Made by a program: the position numbers and the translations under genes. 64,000 nt of DNA from Paenibacillus sp. G2S3 (lineage in GTDB: Bacteria; Bacillota; Bacilli; Paenibacillales; Paenibacillaceae): NCBI RefSeq assembly GCF_030123105.1, contig NZ_CP126095.1, positions 3,038,001-3,102,000 on the forward strand, given 5' to 3'. The notes beneath the pieces were generated by a model. That model made no database searches. It worked only from the letters and a program-made list of their open reading frames with translations, and was not told the DNA's origin. Shown here piece after piece: positions 34,921-44,074 of this stretch; position 1 is the stretch's first letter, and the number at the start of each line of letters is the position of its first letter.

Positions 34921-34964
34921 TACTGGAAATTAATATTACTATTGTTAGATAATATGTTCCAGTA
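34921..34964. repeat. Inverted repeat upstream of the secreted protein gene
   Basis: TACTGGAA (34921-34928) is inverted exactly as TTCCAGTA (34957-34964). It sits upstream of the reverse-strand start at 34890 and could be an operator. Confidence 0.35.
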
Positions 34965-34987
34965 ATAATATGGTATATGAAGGCTGT

Positions 34988-35482
34988 TTAGTCATAAATC
35001 AATTTCATTAAAGCCTCCGTGTCAAAACGATCTCCTTGCACTAACCATTGACCATCCACATCAAACATAGTCATGATGCCTTCCAATGGCACACGATTAC
35101 TTTCCTTATCCTCTTTATCCAACAGTACAAGATCACAAGTATATTTTAACTCAACAATATTTTTCTTTTGTTCGGAAAGGGTGAACTTTAGATTTTCTGG
35201 TTTTAAAGAAAGCTTTTGTTTATTCGCGATTTGATATGGAATAGTTGTGATTCGGCTCCCTATAGCTTTTTCGGTATAGTATTCTGTAAAATACGGTTTC
35301 ATTTCTTCATTTCGCGCTAGAATGGATTCATCAGAAAATAAATCATCAGAAACCTTGACGGTATATTCAACATTTTTGTACTTCTCAGCAGCTTTAGTGG
35401 CATCATCCACTTCTGAGCTACATCCCATAATTAACGTTAATGATAATAAAATTATACTCAATATCAACGGTGATTTGCGCAT
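34988..35482 (-). CDS. Lipoprotein of unknown function
   Basis: The ATG at 35482 has GGGGGTG 5 bases upstream; the longer frame to 35569 has no ribosome site. The 164-residue product has a lipoprotein signal with lipobox LIMGC (Cys near residue 20). The rest is a small alpha/beta domain with a charged N-terminal linker. No named family is evident to me. It is likely anchored on the outer face of the membrane. Confidence 0.65.
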   Translation of the reverse strand: MRKSPLILSIILLSLTLIMGCSSEVDDATKAAEKYKNVEYTVKVSDDLFSDESILARNEEMKPYFTEYYTEKAIGSRITTIPYQIANKQKLSLKPENLKFTLSEQKKNIVELKYTCDLVLLDKEDKESNRVPLEGIMTMFDVDGQWLVQGDRFDTEALMKLIYD

Positions 35483-35629
35483 TCGAGCACCCCCATGTAT
35501 TTGATTCTGTATTATTATACTTATATTACCATGCATTGGTTTCGCGAATCCAATAAGGAAATGATTCAATTCCCTAAATATGGTATGGTGTAAATAGTAC
35601 TACCAATAACCTAAAGGGATGGGATACAC

Positions 35630-36616
35630 TTGAGTTTTTTTCCTGTTACATACTCACTCTTGGCAACAGACGCATTATTATTACATATTAAAGATCATTA
35701 TGAGATCCCAGAACCACTACAGCTGCAGTATTTTCTTAGAGGCATGAACGATACATATATCTTAGAAACAGTATTGGCAAAATACATCTTTCGTGTTTAT
35801 CGTGCGGATAGACGGAGCAGATCGGACATTGATTTTGAATTAGAATTGTTGAACGATTTGCACGAAAAAGGTGTAAACGTCTCCATTCCTATTCTCCGAA
35901 AAGATGGGATGATGATTAATGAATTCTTGGTGCCTGAGGGTGTGAAGTATGGCGTTATGTTTAGTTTTGCTGTTGGAAATGAAAAGCCTATTCATGCGGT
36001 GGAAGACAGCTACTTATTTGGACAGGCAGTTGCACAAATCCACAAAGCTACGGATAACTTTAAGAGTGATCATGTGAGAGGCAACCTTGATTTTGAACAT
36101 TTAATCGAGAAACCGCTTCAAACGATCAAACTGCATATGAACCATCGACAAGAGGATTATCAATTCCTGTATGACCTTGTCATACAATTAAAAGCGCAGA
36201 TTGAAGTACATCTGGAATCGGGGCTCGACTGGGGCATCTGCCATGGCGATTTGCATGGAAATACGAATGTGACTTTCACGGACGAAGGGAGATTAACGCA
36301 TTATGATTTCGATATTTGTGGTTACGGATGGAGAGCCTATGATATCGCTGAGTTTAGATTGGCAAGAGAGATTCATAGCGGCCATGATAAAGATGAAGTA
36401 GAACGGTTATGGGCAGCTTTTTTAAATGGATATAAAAGGTTAAGAGATCTCAGTGACAATGATATTAGTGTTGTACCTATGTTCGTTGTGCTTAGACAGC
36501 TTTGGTTATTTGCTTTATGTTTCAGTGAAGGAGAGCTTATTGGTGCAGCTGACTTTGACAATGGATTTATCGACAGTAAAATGGATTATTTCAGAAATTT
36601 AGAGGTGATCAAATGA
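35630..36616 (+). CDS. Phosphotransferase-family (APH/choline kinase-like) protein
   Basis: It begins at TTG 35630. The 328-residue protein has a kinase-like small lobe (about 25-100) and the catalytic HGDLHGN at 205-211, with DFD at 226-228 as the metal site. This is the aminoglycoside-phosphotransferase fold, which also includes homoserine, choline and fructosamine kinases. The substrate is open. Its stop overlaps the methyltransferase start by 4 bases. Confidence 0.83.
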   Translation: MSFFPVTYSLLATDALLLHIKDHYEIPEPLQLQYFLRGMNDTYILETVLAKYIFRVYRADRRSRSDIDFELELLNDLHEKGVNVSIPILRKDGMMINEFLVPEGVKYGVMFSFAVGNEKPIHAVEDSYLFGQAVAQIHKATDNFKSDHVRGNLDFEHLIEKPLQTIKLHMNHRQEDYQFLYDLVIQLKAQIEVHLESGLDWGICHGDLHGNTNVTFTDEGRLTHYDFDICGYGWRAYDIAEFRLAREIHSGHDKDEVERLWAAFLNGYKRLRDLSDNDISVVPMFVVLRQLWLFALCFSEGELIGAADFDNGFIDSKMDYFRNLEVIK

Positions 36617-37374
36617 ATGATGAATTGGGTAGTAAAGAAGCCATAAAAAGATGGGATAAATACGCAGAACTAATCTCATCTTCGTACGGGGAAAACGGGG
36701 ATATCCATCGCGAAATTTTCTTGAATCCAGCTTTATTCAGTCTCATAGGCTCTGTTGAAAATAAGAAGGTGCTAGATGCAGGCTGTGGTGAAGGATATTT
36801 AAGCAGAATGATAGCTAAGTCAGGAGCCTCAGTCACTGGAGTTGATTATTCGCAGAATATGATAAAGCTAGCCTCGAAAAAATCATCAGAGGCGTTAAAG
36901 ATAAGCTTCCATCATGGCAATTGTGAAGAACTTAGCTTTCTTCAAGACAAGAGCTTTGATTTAATTGTCTCCAACATGGTGATTCACGATTTATCCAATT
37001 ATGAGATGGCGATTCATGAAATGTATCGATTATTAGTTGATGGTGGAACGTTTATATTCTCAATTCCACACCCTTGCTTTGTAACCCCTGGTAGCGGATG
37101 GGTGAAGTCCGATACTGGAGAGAAAATTTATTGGAAAGTAGATAATTATTTCTACGAGGGCACTTATAATCAGAACTTCCCTATAGATCAAGAGGAAAAG
37201 TTTCTGATTTTTCATAGGACGTTATCCAGTTATGTAAATACGATTGTACGGGCTGGCTTTCAAATCAAAGAAATGATTGAACCGAAGCCCTCTGCTGAAA
37301 TGCTTGCGAAATATCCGTCTTTTGAAGAGGATTTTCGTTGCAGCGATTTTTTGGTTTTTAAACTGCGAAAGTAG
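36613..37374 (+). CDS. Class I SAM-dependent methyltransferase
   Basis: The 253-residue protein has motif I LDAGCGEGYL at about 54-63, GVDYSQNMIKLA (motif II area) and SNMVIHDL (motif III area). It looks like a small-molecule methyltransferase of the UbiE/Tam type. It overlaps the phosphotransferase gene by 4 bases and precedes the PPOX gene by 11 bases. Co-expression suggests a shared modification or resistance pathway. The acceptor is unknown. Confidence 0.87.
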   Translation: MNDELGSKEAIKRWDKYAELISSSYGENGDIHREIFLNPALFSLIGSVENKKVLDAGCGEGYLSRMIAKSGASVTGVDYSQNMIKLASKKSSEALKISFHHGNCEELSFLQDKSFDLIVSNMVIHDLSNYEMAIHEMYRLLVDGGTFIFSIPHPCFVTPGSGWVKSDTGEKIYWKVDNYFYEGTYNQNFPIDQEEKFLIFHRTLSSYVNTIVRAGFQIKEMIEPKPSAEMLAKYPSFEEDFRCSDFLVFKLRK

Positions 37375-37385
37375 GAGGGAGAAAG

Positions 37386-38021
37386 ATGAACTATAACATT
37401 TTTAAAGAGGTTATAGACTCTGAAGAAGAGTTAAGGTCAATGTATGGGTATCCCAGTGAATTGGTAAACAACAAAAGTATAACCCTCATCGATCACCATT
37501 GTCGAGATTATATATCTAAATCACCGTTGCTCTTTATAGCAACAAGTGATTCATCTGGCAATTGTGATGTGTCTCCGCGTGGAGATGCTGCAGGGTTTGT
37601 GTATGTGTTAGACGACAAACGTTTAGTCATTCCTGAACGCCCTGGTAATCGACGGTTTGATTCTTTGCGCAACATCCTTTTAAATTCAAAAGTGGGCTTG
37701 ATATTTATTATTCCCGGACTTGAAGAAACCTTAAGAATAAATGGACATGCAAGGATTATCAAAGATCAAGAGATCATGGTTCATATGGAGGCTCAAGGTA
37801 AACTACCAAAATTGGGCATTGCCGTTGAAGTTGAAGAGTGTTATATGCATTGCGCTAAAGCTTTTAAGAGATCACATCTATGGGATGAAACGTATTGGCC
37901 GTTGAAAGCAGAGCTGCCTAAACCTTCGGTTATCATAGCAGATCATGCAAAAAAGCTGGGGCTATCACAAGAGGATGTATCCAAATCTTTAAAGGATAGC
38001 TATGAGAATCGATTATATTAG
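37386..38021 (+). CDS. Pyridoxamine-5'-phosphate-oxidase-family flavoprotein (MSMEG_1061-like)
   Basis: The 211-residue protein carries a PPOX split-barrel: SPLLFIATSDSSGNCDVSPRGDAAGFV near 46-72, the usual flavin site. The GDAAGFV stretch and ending AKKLGL resemble the MSMEG_1061 branch, an FMN-dependent family of unknown substrate. The ATG follows AGGAGGGAGA. It shares orientation and short gaps with the genes on either side. Confidence 0.82.
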   Translation: MNYNIFKEVIDSEEELRSMYGYPSELVNNKSITLIDHHCRDYISKSPLLFIATSDSSGNCDVSPRGDAAGFVYVLDDKRLVIPERPGNRRFDSLRNILLNSKVGLIFIIPGLEETLRINGHARIIKDQEIMVHMEAQGKLPKLGIAVEVEECYMHCAKAFKRSHLWDETYWPLKAELPKPSVIIADHAKKLGLSQEDVSKSLKDSYENRLY

Positions 38022-38041
38022 AAGTGAAAGGATTAACAAAG

Positions 38042-38899
38042 ATGAGCAATGACTTAAAACTCACTCCCGGGAATAAAGTAGGACTTATCGCTTGTTCCGA
38101 TGGTGTGAGAGTGGAGAACCTGCCTAAAGTAGAAGAATTAATTATAATTCTGAATTCGTTTGGCCTAGAGGTAGTGAGGTCTAACACCTTGATTAGAAGA
38201 GATGCTTATTTCAGTGGCAATCCTAAGGAAAGAGCAACGGAGTTGAATCTACTTTTTAAAAATGATGAAATTCGTGCGATTTTTGATATTTCAGGTGGGG
38301 ATTCCGCGAACCAGATCTTGGAGTATATAGACTACGATAATATACGTTTGCATTCGAAGCCTTTTTTCGGAATGAGTGACTTGTCCGTTATTTTGAATGC
38401 TTTATATACGCAAAGTAATTCGAAATCCTATCATTATCAGTTAATGAATCTCGTATCTTCTGATGGGACGGTGCAGCAAGCTGCATTTTATCGAACATTC
38501 TTCGAAGGGCAAGACGATCTATATGATTTCAAATATCATTGGATTCGTGGGAACCAGATGAGCGGTATTGTATTTGGTGGGAATATTCGATGTTTTATGA
38601 AGCTGGCAGGAACAAGTTATTTTCCAGATCCTTCGAACAAGATATTATTCTTAGAGAGTTTAAGTGGCAGAGCGAACAAAATCGTCTCCTTATTTGCACA
38701 GCTGCATCAAGTTGGAACTTTTGATACATGTGCTGGGGTGATTCTTGGATCGTTTACTGAGCTTGAGAGCTATAATGAATTTTCAATCATAGAAGCGTAT
38801 TTGAAGGAGATCAGCGGGATTCCTATCGTGAAGACGAACGAGATCGGACATGGTAGTGACAGTAAGTGTATAGTTTTGGGTGAGAATATAACTTTATAA
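38042..38899 (+). CDS. S66-family peptidase (LD-carboxypeptidase/MccF-like)
   Basis: I choose ATG 38042 over a GTG at 38024. The 285-residue protein is a serine peptidase of family S66: GMSD with nucleophile Ser112, Glu in FLESLSG around residue 203, and His in IGHGSDSK near 273. Family members are either murein L,D-carboxypeptidases or MccF-like enzymes giving immunity to peptide-nucleotide antibiotics. The lack of a signal peptide and the context favour a cytosolic detoxifying role. It is only an inference. Confidence 0.8.
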   Translation: MSNDLKLTPGNKVGLIACSDGVRVENLPKVEELIIILNSFGLEVVRSNTLIRRDAYFSGNPKERATELNLLFKNDEIRAIFDISGGDSANQILEYIDYDNIRLHSKPFFGMSDLSVILNALYTQSNSKSYHYQLMNLVSSDGTVQQAAFYRTFFEGQDDLYDFKYHWIRGNQMSGIVFGGNIRCFMKLAGTSYFPDPSNKILFLESLSGRANKIVSLFAQLHQVGTFDTCAGVILGSFTELESYNEFSIIEAYLKEISGIPIVKTNEIGHGSDSKCIVLGENITL

Positions 38900-38929
38900 G
38901 ATCAAATTTACTACTAAGAGGGTGTTCAG

Positions 38930-39262
38930 TTGCTGGATTCATTTACTAAAAAGAGAATTGAAAAGATATTGTCGACTTACATTGAAGCGAAGGTACCAAA
39001 GCACATTAGAAACCAAATCAGGCTTAACTATAAGTTCAGAGGGGATAGCGTTACTTTAAATGAAGAAAGGCCCGCATATATGAGCGAAGTATGGGTAGAG
39101 TTACCTATCGCACAATTTCGATTGGAAGAAAATAAATGGACAATCTATTGGCAAGATAGCAAGAAAAAATGGCATTTTGTAGATGATTTTGCCCCTCAAG
39201 ATGATTTTGAGAAGCAACTGGAAATTGTTGATAACGATAGTAGAGGCATGTTCTGGGGCTAA
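38930..39262 (+). CDS. DUF3024-family protein
   Basis: A 110-residue protein starting at TTG 38930 behind GAGGGTG. It is soluble, with the DUF3024 pattern of an N-terminal helical part, a central RPAYMSEVWVELPIAQFRL and a tryptophan-rich ending (WTIYWQDSKKKWHF). The family has no known function. It lies between the S66 peptidase and the ClbS-like gene, 22 bases upstream of the latter. Confidence 0.7.
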   Translation: MLDSFTKKRIEKILSTYIEAKVPKHIRNQIRLNYKFRGDSVTLNEERPAYMSEVWVELPIAQFRLEENKWTIYWQDSKKKWHFVDDFAPQDDFEKQLEIVDNDSRGMFWG

Positions 39263-39284
39263 CAAAGGATCATAAGGGGGAGTT

Positions 39285-39815
39285 ATGATGTCTACACGCG
39301 ACTACCCATCGAAAGAAGCTTTGAAAAATGCTATACATACGGCCTATCTGTCTCTTGATCATGAATTTGAGGGCATTGAGAATGCTCAAAAAGACATTCG
39401 AATGGAAGGGGCCGATCGTACTCCAGCAGAAATCCTTGCCTACCAATTGGGATGGTTGAACCTTGTGATGAAATGGGATAGGGATGAAAAAGCAGAATTA
39501 ACCGTCGTTACGCCTTCACCGGACTATAAATGGAACCAACTTGGCGGATTATATCAATCGTTTTATCATACATATGCTACCTATTCATTAGATGATTTAA
39601 GATCTTTATTTAAAGAGACAGAACAGCAATGGCAGAACTGGATTGATTTTCTAAGTGATGAAGAACTCTTTACACAAGGAGTCCGAACATGGACAGGGAA
39701 AAATCCGAGATGGCCTATGATCAAATGGATTCATATCAATTCCGTTGCATCGTTCAAGACTTTTCGTTCGAAGATTCGTAAATGGAAAAAGCTTAATGTA
39801 ACTAAGGAAGTATAA
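39285..39815 (+). CDS. ClbS/DfsB-family four-helix bundle protein
   Basis: It starts at ATG 39285 (or 39288). The 176-residue helical protein matches the ClbS/DfsB family: GADRTPAEILAYQLGWLNLVMKWD near 46-69 and the C-terminal PMIKWIHINSVASFK. ClbS is a cyclopropane hydrolase that protects against the genotoxin colibactin, while DfsB relatives are of unclear role. The fold is DinB-like. It is followed by a terminator and lies at the end of a run with the S66 and methyltransferase genes. Confidence 0.8.
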   Translation: MMSTRDYPSKEALKNAIHTAYLSLDHEFEGIENAQKDIRMEGADRTPAEILAYQLGWLNLVMKWDRDEKAELTVVTPSPDYKWNQLGGLYQSFYHTYATYSLDDLRSLFKETEQQWQNWIDFLSDEELFTQGVRTWTGKNPRWPMIKWIHINSVASFKTFRSKIRKWKKLNVTKEV

Positions 39816-39819
39816 AACA

Positions 39820-39860
39820 AGCCCCCGTCTAAGAGAAATCTCTGAAGCAGGGGCTGTTTT
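39820..39860 (+). terminator. Terminator after the ClbS-like gene
   Basis: AGCCCC (39820-39825) pairs with GGGGCT (39850-39855) with an inner GAGA/TCTC stem, followed by GTTTT. Confidence 0.6.
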
Positions 39861-39949
39861 GAGCTGTTCAAGATCAATATGGAGGATATAGGATTAGTGG
39901 AAGAGAATGTATAGCAGTAGATGAATAGATTATAAAGGACGGATTATTT

Positions 39950-40465
39950 TTGAAGAAAATATCTATTATTGTAAGTGCATTTATATTATTGATTGCATTA
40001 AGCTCGATTATATTTGTCGTGGTAAACAACTCTTCCAAATCCATCAGGAGTCCTGAGAACATTGAACTAAAAGAGTTGTCGAACGGTAACAAAATACAAG
40101 TGAACTTCTCGGAGAAACCCACGGTATTCGTATTTTTCACCTCATGGTGTCCCTATTGTAATGACGACGCTCCTAAGATTGTCTCATTGTATGAGAAATA
40201 TAAAAATAGAGTGAACATATACGGAATCAATTTGCTTTATCAAGATGATCTTTCTGAAGTAGAACAATATGTGGAGGATTACAACATTAATTATCCCGTT
40301 CTCCTAGATGAAACAGGCGATCTCCATAAACATTTTGGTGAACAAGCTTTTCCTGCGTTGTTTTTTATGAACTCTGATGGCAAGGTTATGGATCAAATTA
40401 TTGGCTCGACTGATTTTGACGCTATTGAGAGCTCGTTTAAGATTTTCATTAAAAACTATGATTAG
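39950..40465 (+). CDS. TlpA/ResA-like membrane-anchored thioredoxin
   Basis: The 171-residue protein starts at TTG 39950 and has one N-terminal membrane anchor (about 4-26). An extracytoplasmic thioredoxin domain follows, with the active site WCPYC (Cys67, Cys70) and the cis-proline region QAFPALFF near 129-136. It resembles ResA/TlpA reductants that act on disulfides or cytochrome c outside the membrane. It is followed 10 bases later by the broken metallopeptidase gene. Confidence 0.82.
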   Translation: MKKISIIVSAFILLIALSSIIFVVVNNSSKSIRSPENIELKELSNGNKIQVNFSEKPTVFVFFTSWCPYCNDDAPKIVSLYEKYKNRVNIYGINLLYQDDLSEVEQYVEDYNINYPVLLDETGDLHKHFGEQAFPALFFMNSDGKVMDQIIGSTDFDAIESSFKIFIKNYD

Positions 40466-40475
40466 TGTGAGATAT

Positions 40476-41189
40476 ATGAAATCAAAGAAACCCATAATCA
40501 TCATCACCGCATTTCTTTCCTTTTTACTTCTGATGCTGATTGTAGTCTATATGATAAATCCTCAACCTGTTAATACAATGATGGTAGAATTTTCTAGTAT
40601 GGAGAAGCAAGGTAAGCATGTTTATGTAGAACCAGATATTTCAGAGGTCACAACAACGATACTTTTGAACGATTTCGAACAATCGAGGGAGAGGGTTTCT
40701 GGGTTCTTCGAAGATTTAAAAGACAATCCAACCCTTCTTTTTGTTCAATCTCCACACGCTCTTGAGAAGTATGCTCAGAAGAATCGAACGGGCCAGACTT
40801 ATTATACTTAATGGGGAAATTACATTATTATTGGTCCAGACGGATTTAACGCGGATGTAATCGCCCATGAATTGATGCATAGTGAGTTAAGAAAGAGGTT
40901 GAAGAATAAGGATAAGGTTCCTGTGTGGTTTGATGAAGGTTTGGCTACCTTAGTTGACTATAGATATAACAGCGATAAGTTTATAAGTTTTGACAAGATA
41001 AATGAGCTAAGTAGTAGAGATGTCTTTTATGAACCCTCACATGTAAAAGAAAATTATGAGATGGCCCATTCAGAAATTAATAGATGGTTTGGAATCGTTG
41101 GAAAGTCAGGTTTAGTGGAGCTTATTGATGGATTAAATAATGGAAAAGAGTTCAAAACAATCTATAAATCAATCGAATCCCAAAGCTAG
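40476..41189 (+). pseudogene. Membrane-anchored zinc metallopeptidase interrupted by an in-frame stop
   Basis: From the ATG at 40476 a frame with an N-terminal membrane helix runs 111 codons to TAA at 40809-40811. The same frame continues directly (WGNYIIIGPDGF) through an HExxH zinc motif, HELMH at 40866-40880, and a downstream FDEGLATLVDY third-ligand region, to 41189. No frameshift is needed; one base change in the TAA would restore a 237-residue peptidase. It therefore looks like a recent nonsense mutation, or less likely a readthrough site. The upstream neighbour is a TlpA-like thioredoxin. Confidence 0.75.
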
Positions 41190-41198
41190 GAGGTTGAG

Positions 41199-41639
41199 AT
41201 GAAGAAATTCATTATTGTAATTCTAGCCATAATTGCTTTATTGCCATTACATGCGGTTTCCGCGGATTGGGCCGGTTCGTTTGTTGTTTATTCAGGTGAC
41301 ATCTACGAAATATCAGACGATGAACTCATCCCCTCGGAAGAAATCGATAAGAAGATAGGGCATGTAACTAAATATTCCGATGAGGAAGGCACATACAGGG
41401 GGAATTTCTCGAATATTTATCCTAAAGGTACGCCCTACTATTCAATTATCAATACCGATCCAAAAGATTACATTGCTATTAAGACCCAAGAGGGTATCTT
41501 TGTAAAAGCTTATAATAAAGGCCATTATCCAAATGATGAATTGGTTAAAAAAATGATTTGGATGTATTTCTTATTGGGGACATCGGTTATCGTCTTATTA
41601 ATAATTTGGATAATAAAGCGGAAGAAAGCAGTGTTGTAA
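41199..41639 (+). CDS. Hypothetical membrane protein with signal peptide and C-terminal TM
   Basis: The 146-residue protein begins with a signal peptide (cleavage near VSADW, about residue 22). An extracytoplasmic domain of about 85 residues follows, and then one transmembrane helix (about 122-139) with a KRKK stop-transfer end. I recognise no family. It starts 9 bases after the broken peptidase, suggesting an operon. AGGAGGTTGAG precedes the ATG. Confidence 0.65.
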   Translation: MKKFIIVILAIIALLPLHAVSADWAGSFVVYSGDIYEISDDELIPSEEIDKKIGHVTKYSDEEGTYRGNFSNIYPKGTPYYSIINTDPKDYIAIKTQEGIFVKAYNKGHYPNDELVKKMIWMYFLLGTSVIVLLIIWIIKRKKAVL

Positions 41640-41751
41640 CTAGAACGGCGTGGTGAAATGAGATAACTCTGTACTTGTTTTTTTTTTTGTTTGTGTAATT
41701 ATTTTTGCATTTCTTTGGGTTTACGTAGAGAGAAAGGAATAAGCGATAACT

Positions 41752-41991
41752 ATGAGTGCGTGGAGGAGAATTGCCCAAGAATTGTTTTATGATCTCAGGT
41801 TTCATTTTAATCATAAAGATGATTTCATCTATTCTTTATTGGTATTTCTACGAGATAGAATTATCGAAGCGCATAGAAATAATGATTTGTCAGAACAGGA
41901 GAAAATTTATAATTATGCGGAGTGGTGTTTTAACCAATATAAGCGAAGTCCTTATATGCATAATGCTATTTGTGTTGGCTTTTATGAATAG
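41752..41991 (+). CDS. Small hypothetical protein, possibly truncated
   Basis: A 79-residue soluble protein with no signal peptide: residues include YNYAEWCFNQYKRSPYMHNAICVGFYE. It ends at TAG 41989-41991; a second frame continues to 42019, so a small deletion may have shortened the original C-terminus. I do not recognise the family with confidence. Upstream lies a run of twelve T (about 41677-41688) with no clear gene. Confidence 0.5.
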   Translation: MSAWRRIAQELFYDLRFHFNHKDDFIYSLLVFLRDRIIEAHRNNDLSEQEKIYNYAEWCFNQYKRSPYMHNAICVGFYE

Positions 41992-42045
41992 AGTGAATAA
42001 TACTGATTTTGATAGCTAAAGAATTCAAATTAGAAGGTGAATCTA

Positions 42046-42687
42046 GTGGATGAAGATCTTCATTTATTAGTGCAACCTATTTCAAAAGAATACTGGGATG
42101 GAGCAGCAGAAACAGTCATACGTTTAGGATATCCACGTGTGAAAAGCATATTGTCGGGTTTACTTGAATGGATACAAGATATAAATTGGCCAGGTGCGGG
42201 GGAAATAGCTGTTTTTTTACTTGAAATAGGGGATCCGATGATTCCATATGTTAAAGATGTACTAAATCAACACAGTGATGATGAAGAATGGGTGTACAGG
42301 ATTTTTAATGATTTAATTGATCATAGGAATACGGCACAAATCCTACAGATACAAGCAGAATTAATTAAGATTTCACAGGAAAAAGCCATTGATCTTTTGG
42401 CATTAAGAATCTTATTAACTCACGATATATACGCAAAAGATGTGGTCTGTGAAATAATCCAGCGCAAAAAAGATGTCCTTGTATTTGAACTCAAGGAACT
42501 TCATGATACTCATCCTGAAATTGATTGTGAAGCTCTTTATACAGAATTCTTCAATCAGCAGCCTAATGTAATTAAACAGTTTCATGAGCACAATAAAGAA
42601 CGTTTTTATATACGTAATGCGATATCAAAGCGCCAAGAGTATTTAAGTGAGATTGAGATTTTCACAGCTGAGTTTCTCACTTCGTGA
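42046..42687 (+). CDS. DUF5071-domain protein
   Basis: I start it at GTG 42046, 6 bases after AGAAGGTG; an upstream GTG at 42037 lies inside that site. The 213-residue protein has a DUF5071-like N-terminal half (about 1-110, helical, with NWPGAGEIAVFLLEIGDPMI). A helical C-terminal half follows, rich in charged residues. No function is known for the domain. It is often found beside immunity and toxin genes in Bacillales, but no toxin is evident here. Confidence 0.65.
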   Translation: MDEDLHLLVQPISKEYWDGAAETVIRLGYPRVKSILSGLLEWIQDINWPGAGEIAVFLLEIGDPMIPYVKDVLNQHSDDEEWVYRIFNDLIDHRNTAQILQIQAELIKISQEKAIDLLALRILLTHDIYAKDVVCEIIQRKKDVLVFELKELHDTHPEIDCEALYTEFFNQQPNVIKQFHEHNKERFYIRNAISKRQEYLSEIEIFTAEFLTS

Positions 42688-42722
42688 AGTTATACTGAAA
42701 TAAATTGAAAGGAGACTTACCA

Positions 42723-43616
42723 GTGAACAACATCAAAGTGCTTCATTATGATGCGTTTTCTCCCTATCCGAACAAAGGAAATCCAGCTGGTGTAGTATTA
42801 AATGCGGCTCATTTGAGCGAAAGTGACATGCAATCGATAGCTCATAAGGTTGGCTTTAATGAAACAGTTTTTGTAGTCCCATCAGATGTAGCGGACTTAA
42901 GACTTAAGTATTTTACGCCAGGCCATGAGATCAATCTTTGTGGACATGCTACAATGGCATCTTTATTTGCTTTAAAAACAAAGGGGATCCTTGGAGAGGC
43001 TAGCTCGGTAAAGATCGAAACAAATGTGGGCGTGCTGCCGATCCAATTTAGCTTCGATAAAAACAATCAAGTAATGATAAAAATGAAGCAAGATCAACCG
43101 AAGTTTATTGAATTTAACGGCGATAGAGCGAAGCTTGCGCACTCCATAGGCTTATCCCTTGACGAGTTGGAAGAAGACATGCCTATTGTTTATGGCTGTA
43201 CTGGTGCATGGACTCTATTAGTCCCAGTTAAGAGTATAGATAGCTTTAATAAAATGAAGCCGATAAATTCATTGTTTCCAGAGATTTTAACGCAGCTTCC
43301 AAAAGCATCTGTACACCCATTTTCACTCCAAACTCTTGATCCGCACGCTTTAATGCATGCTAGACATTTCTCATCGCCTTTTTCGGGAACCGTTGAAGAT
43401 CCAGTAACAGGTACAGCATCGGGAGTTATGGGGGCTTATTATTTAAAATATATTGATCCGCACATGGACTCGATCCAATTTGATGTAGAACAAGGACAAG
43501 AAATCGGTAGAGATGGGAAAGTAAATGTAGAAGTGTATCGATTAGATTCTGATAGAATGGATGTGTTTATTTCCGGAACTGCGGTGTTTGTGGGGGAGGT
43601 AGATTTATGGAAATGA
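42723..43616 (+). CDS. PhzF-family isomerase
   Basis: GTG 42723 follows AAAGGAGA by 7 bases; the TTG at 42705 lies within it. The 297-residue protein has the two-fold PhzF barrel with GNPAGVV near 19-25, the catalytic Glu47 in GFNETVFV and NLCGHATMAS near 70-79. A VTGTASGVMGAYY follows near 229-241. PhzF enzymes isomerise or epimerise small carboxylic acids; most are not in phenazine pathways. It overlaps the Nudix gene by 10 bases. Confidence 0.87.
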   Translation: MNNIKVLHYDAFSPYPNKGNPAGVVLNAAHLSESDMQSIAHKVGFNETVFVVPSDVADLRLKYFTPGHEINLCGHATMASLFALKTKGILGEASSVKIETNVGVLPIQFSFDKNNQVMIKMKQDQPKFIEFNGDRAKLAHSIGLSLDELEEDMPIVYGCTGAWTLLVPVKSIDSFNKMKPINSLFPEILTQLPKASVHPFSLQTLDPHALMHARHFSSPFSGTVEDPVTGTASGVMGAYYLKYIDPHMDSIQFDVEQGQEIGRDGKVNVEVYRLDSDRMDVFISGTAVFVGEVDLWK

Positions 43617-44041
43617 TAAAATATACTCATCTTGGAGTGTATGGAGTCTTAGTGAAGAACGATAAAGTATTACTAATTAAGAAAGCAAGAGGCCCTCATA
43701 CGGGAAAGTGGGACTTTCCAGGTGGATCTATAGAGTTTGGAGAGGAGCCTTATCAGACCCTTAAGAGGGAGTTTTGGGAAGAGACCGGGATTAGAAGTTT
43801 AAAAGGATTGCTTCATGATTCCATTTCCTATACGCTAATTTATCCATACAGTGACACCCAGTTAGAAGAATTACACCATATAGGAATTATATATAATGTT
43901 TCATTGTTAGATTTGAACTTTGAGCTTAAGACCGATGGGGACGGACAAGATTCTGATGGGGCACAGTGGATAGAAATTGAACAATTAGACAGCCTTGCAT
44001 TGACACCTTTTGTGAAGAAAATAATGCTGGGTCATTATTAG
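43607..44041 (+). CDS. Nudix hydrolase
   Basis: A 144-residue protein with an intact Nudix box: GGSIEFGEEPYQTLKREFWE then ETGI, near 39-62. It starts at ATG 43607 (GGGGAGG 7 bases upstream), overlapping PhzF. It is most like MutT-type pyrophosphatases. The substrate is not evident. It ends 33 bases before the first TusA-like gene. Confidence 0.87.
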   Translation: MEMIKYTHLGVYGVLVKNDKVLLIKKARGPHTGKWDFPGGSIEFGEEPYQTLKREFWEETGIRSLKGLLHDSISYTLIYPYSDTQLEELHHIGIIYNVSLLDLNFELKTDGDGQDSDGAQWIEIEQLDSLALTPFVKKIMLGHY

Positions 44042-44074
44042 AACTCTAATGATCTATGGAATGGAGGCAGCTTC

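Noticed and set aside
42723..43616. Phenazine biosynthesis cluster
   Set aside because: PhzF-type isomerases are common outside phenazine pathways and no other phz gene is present.
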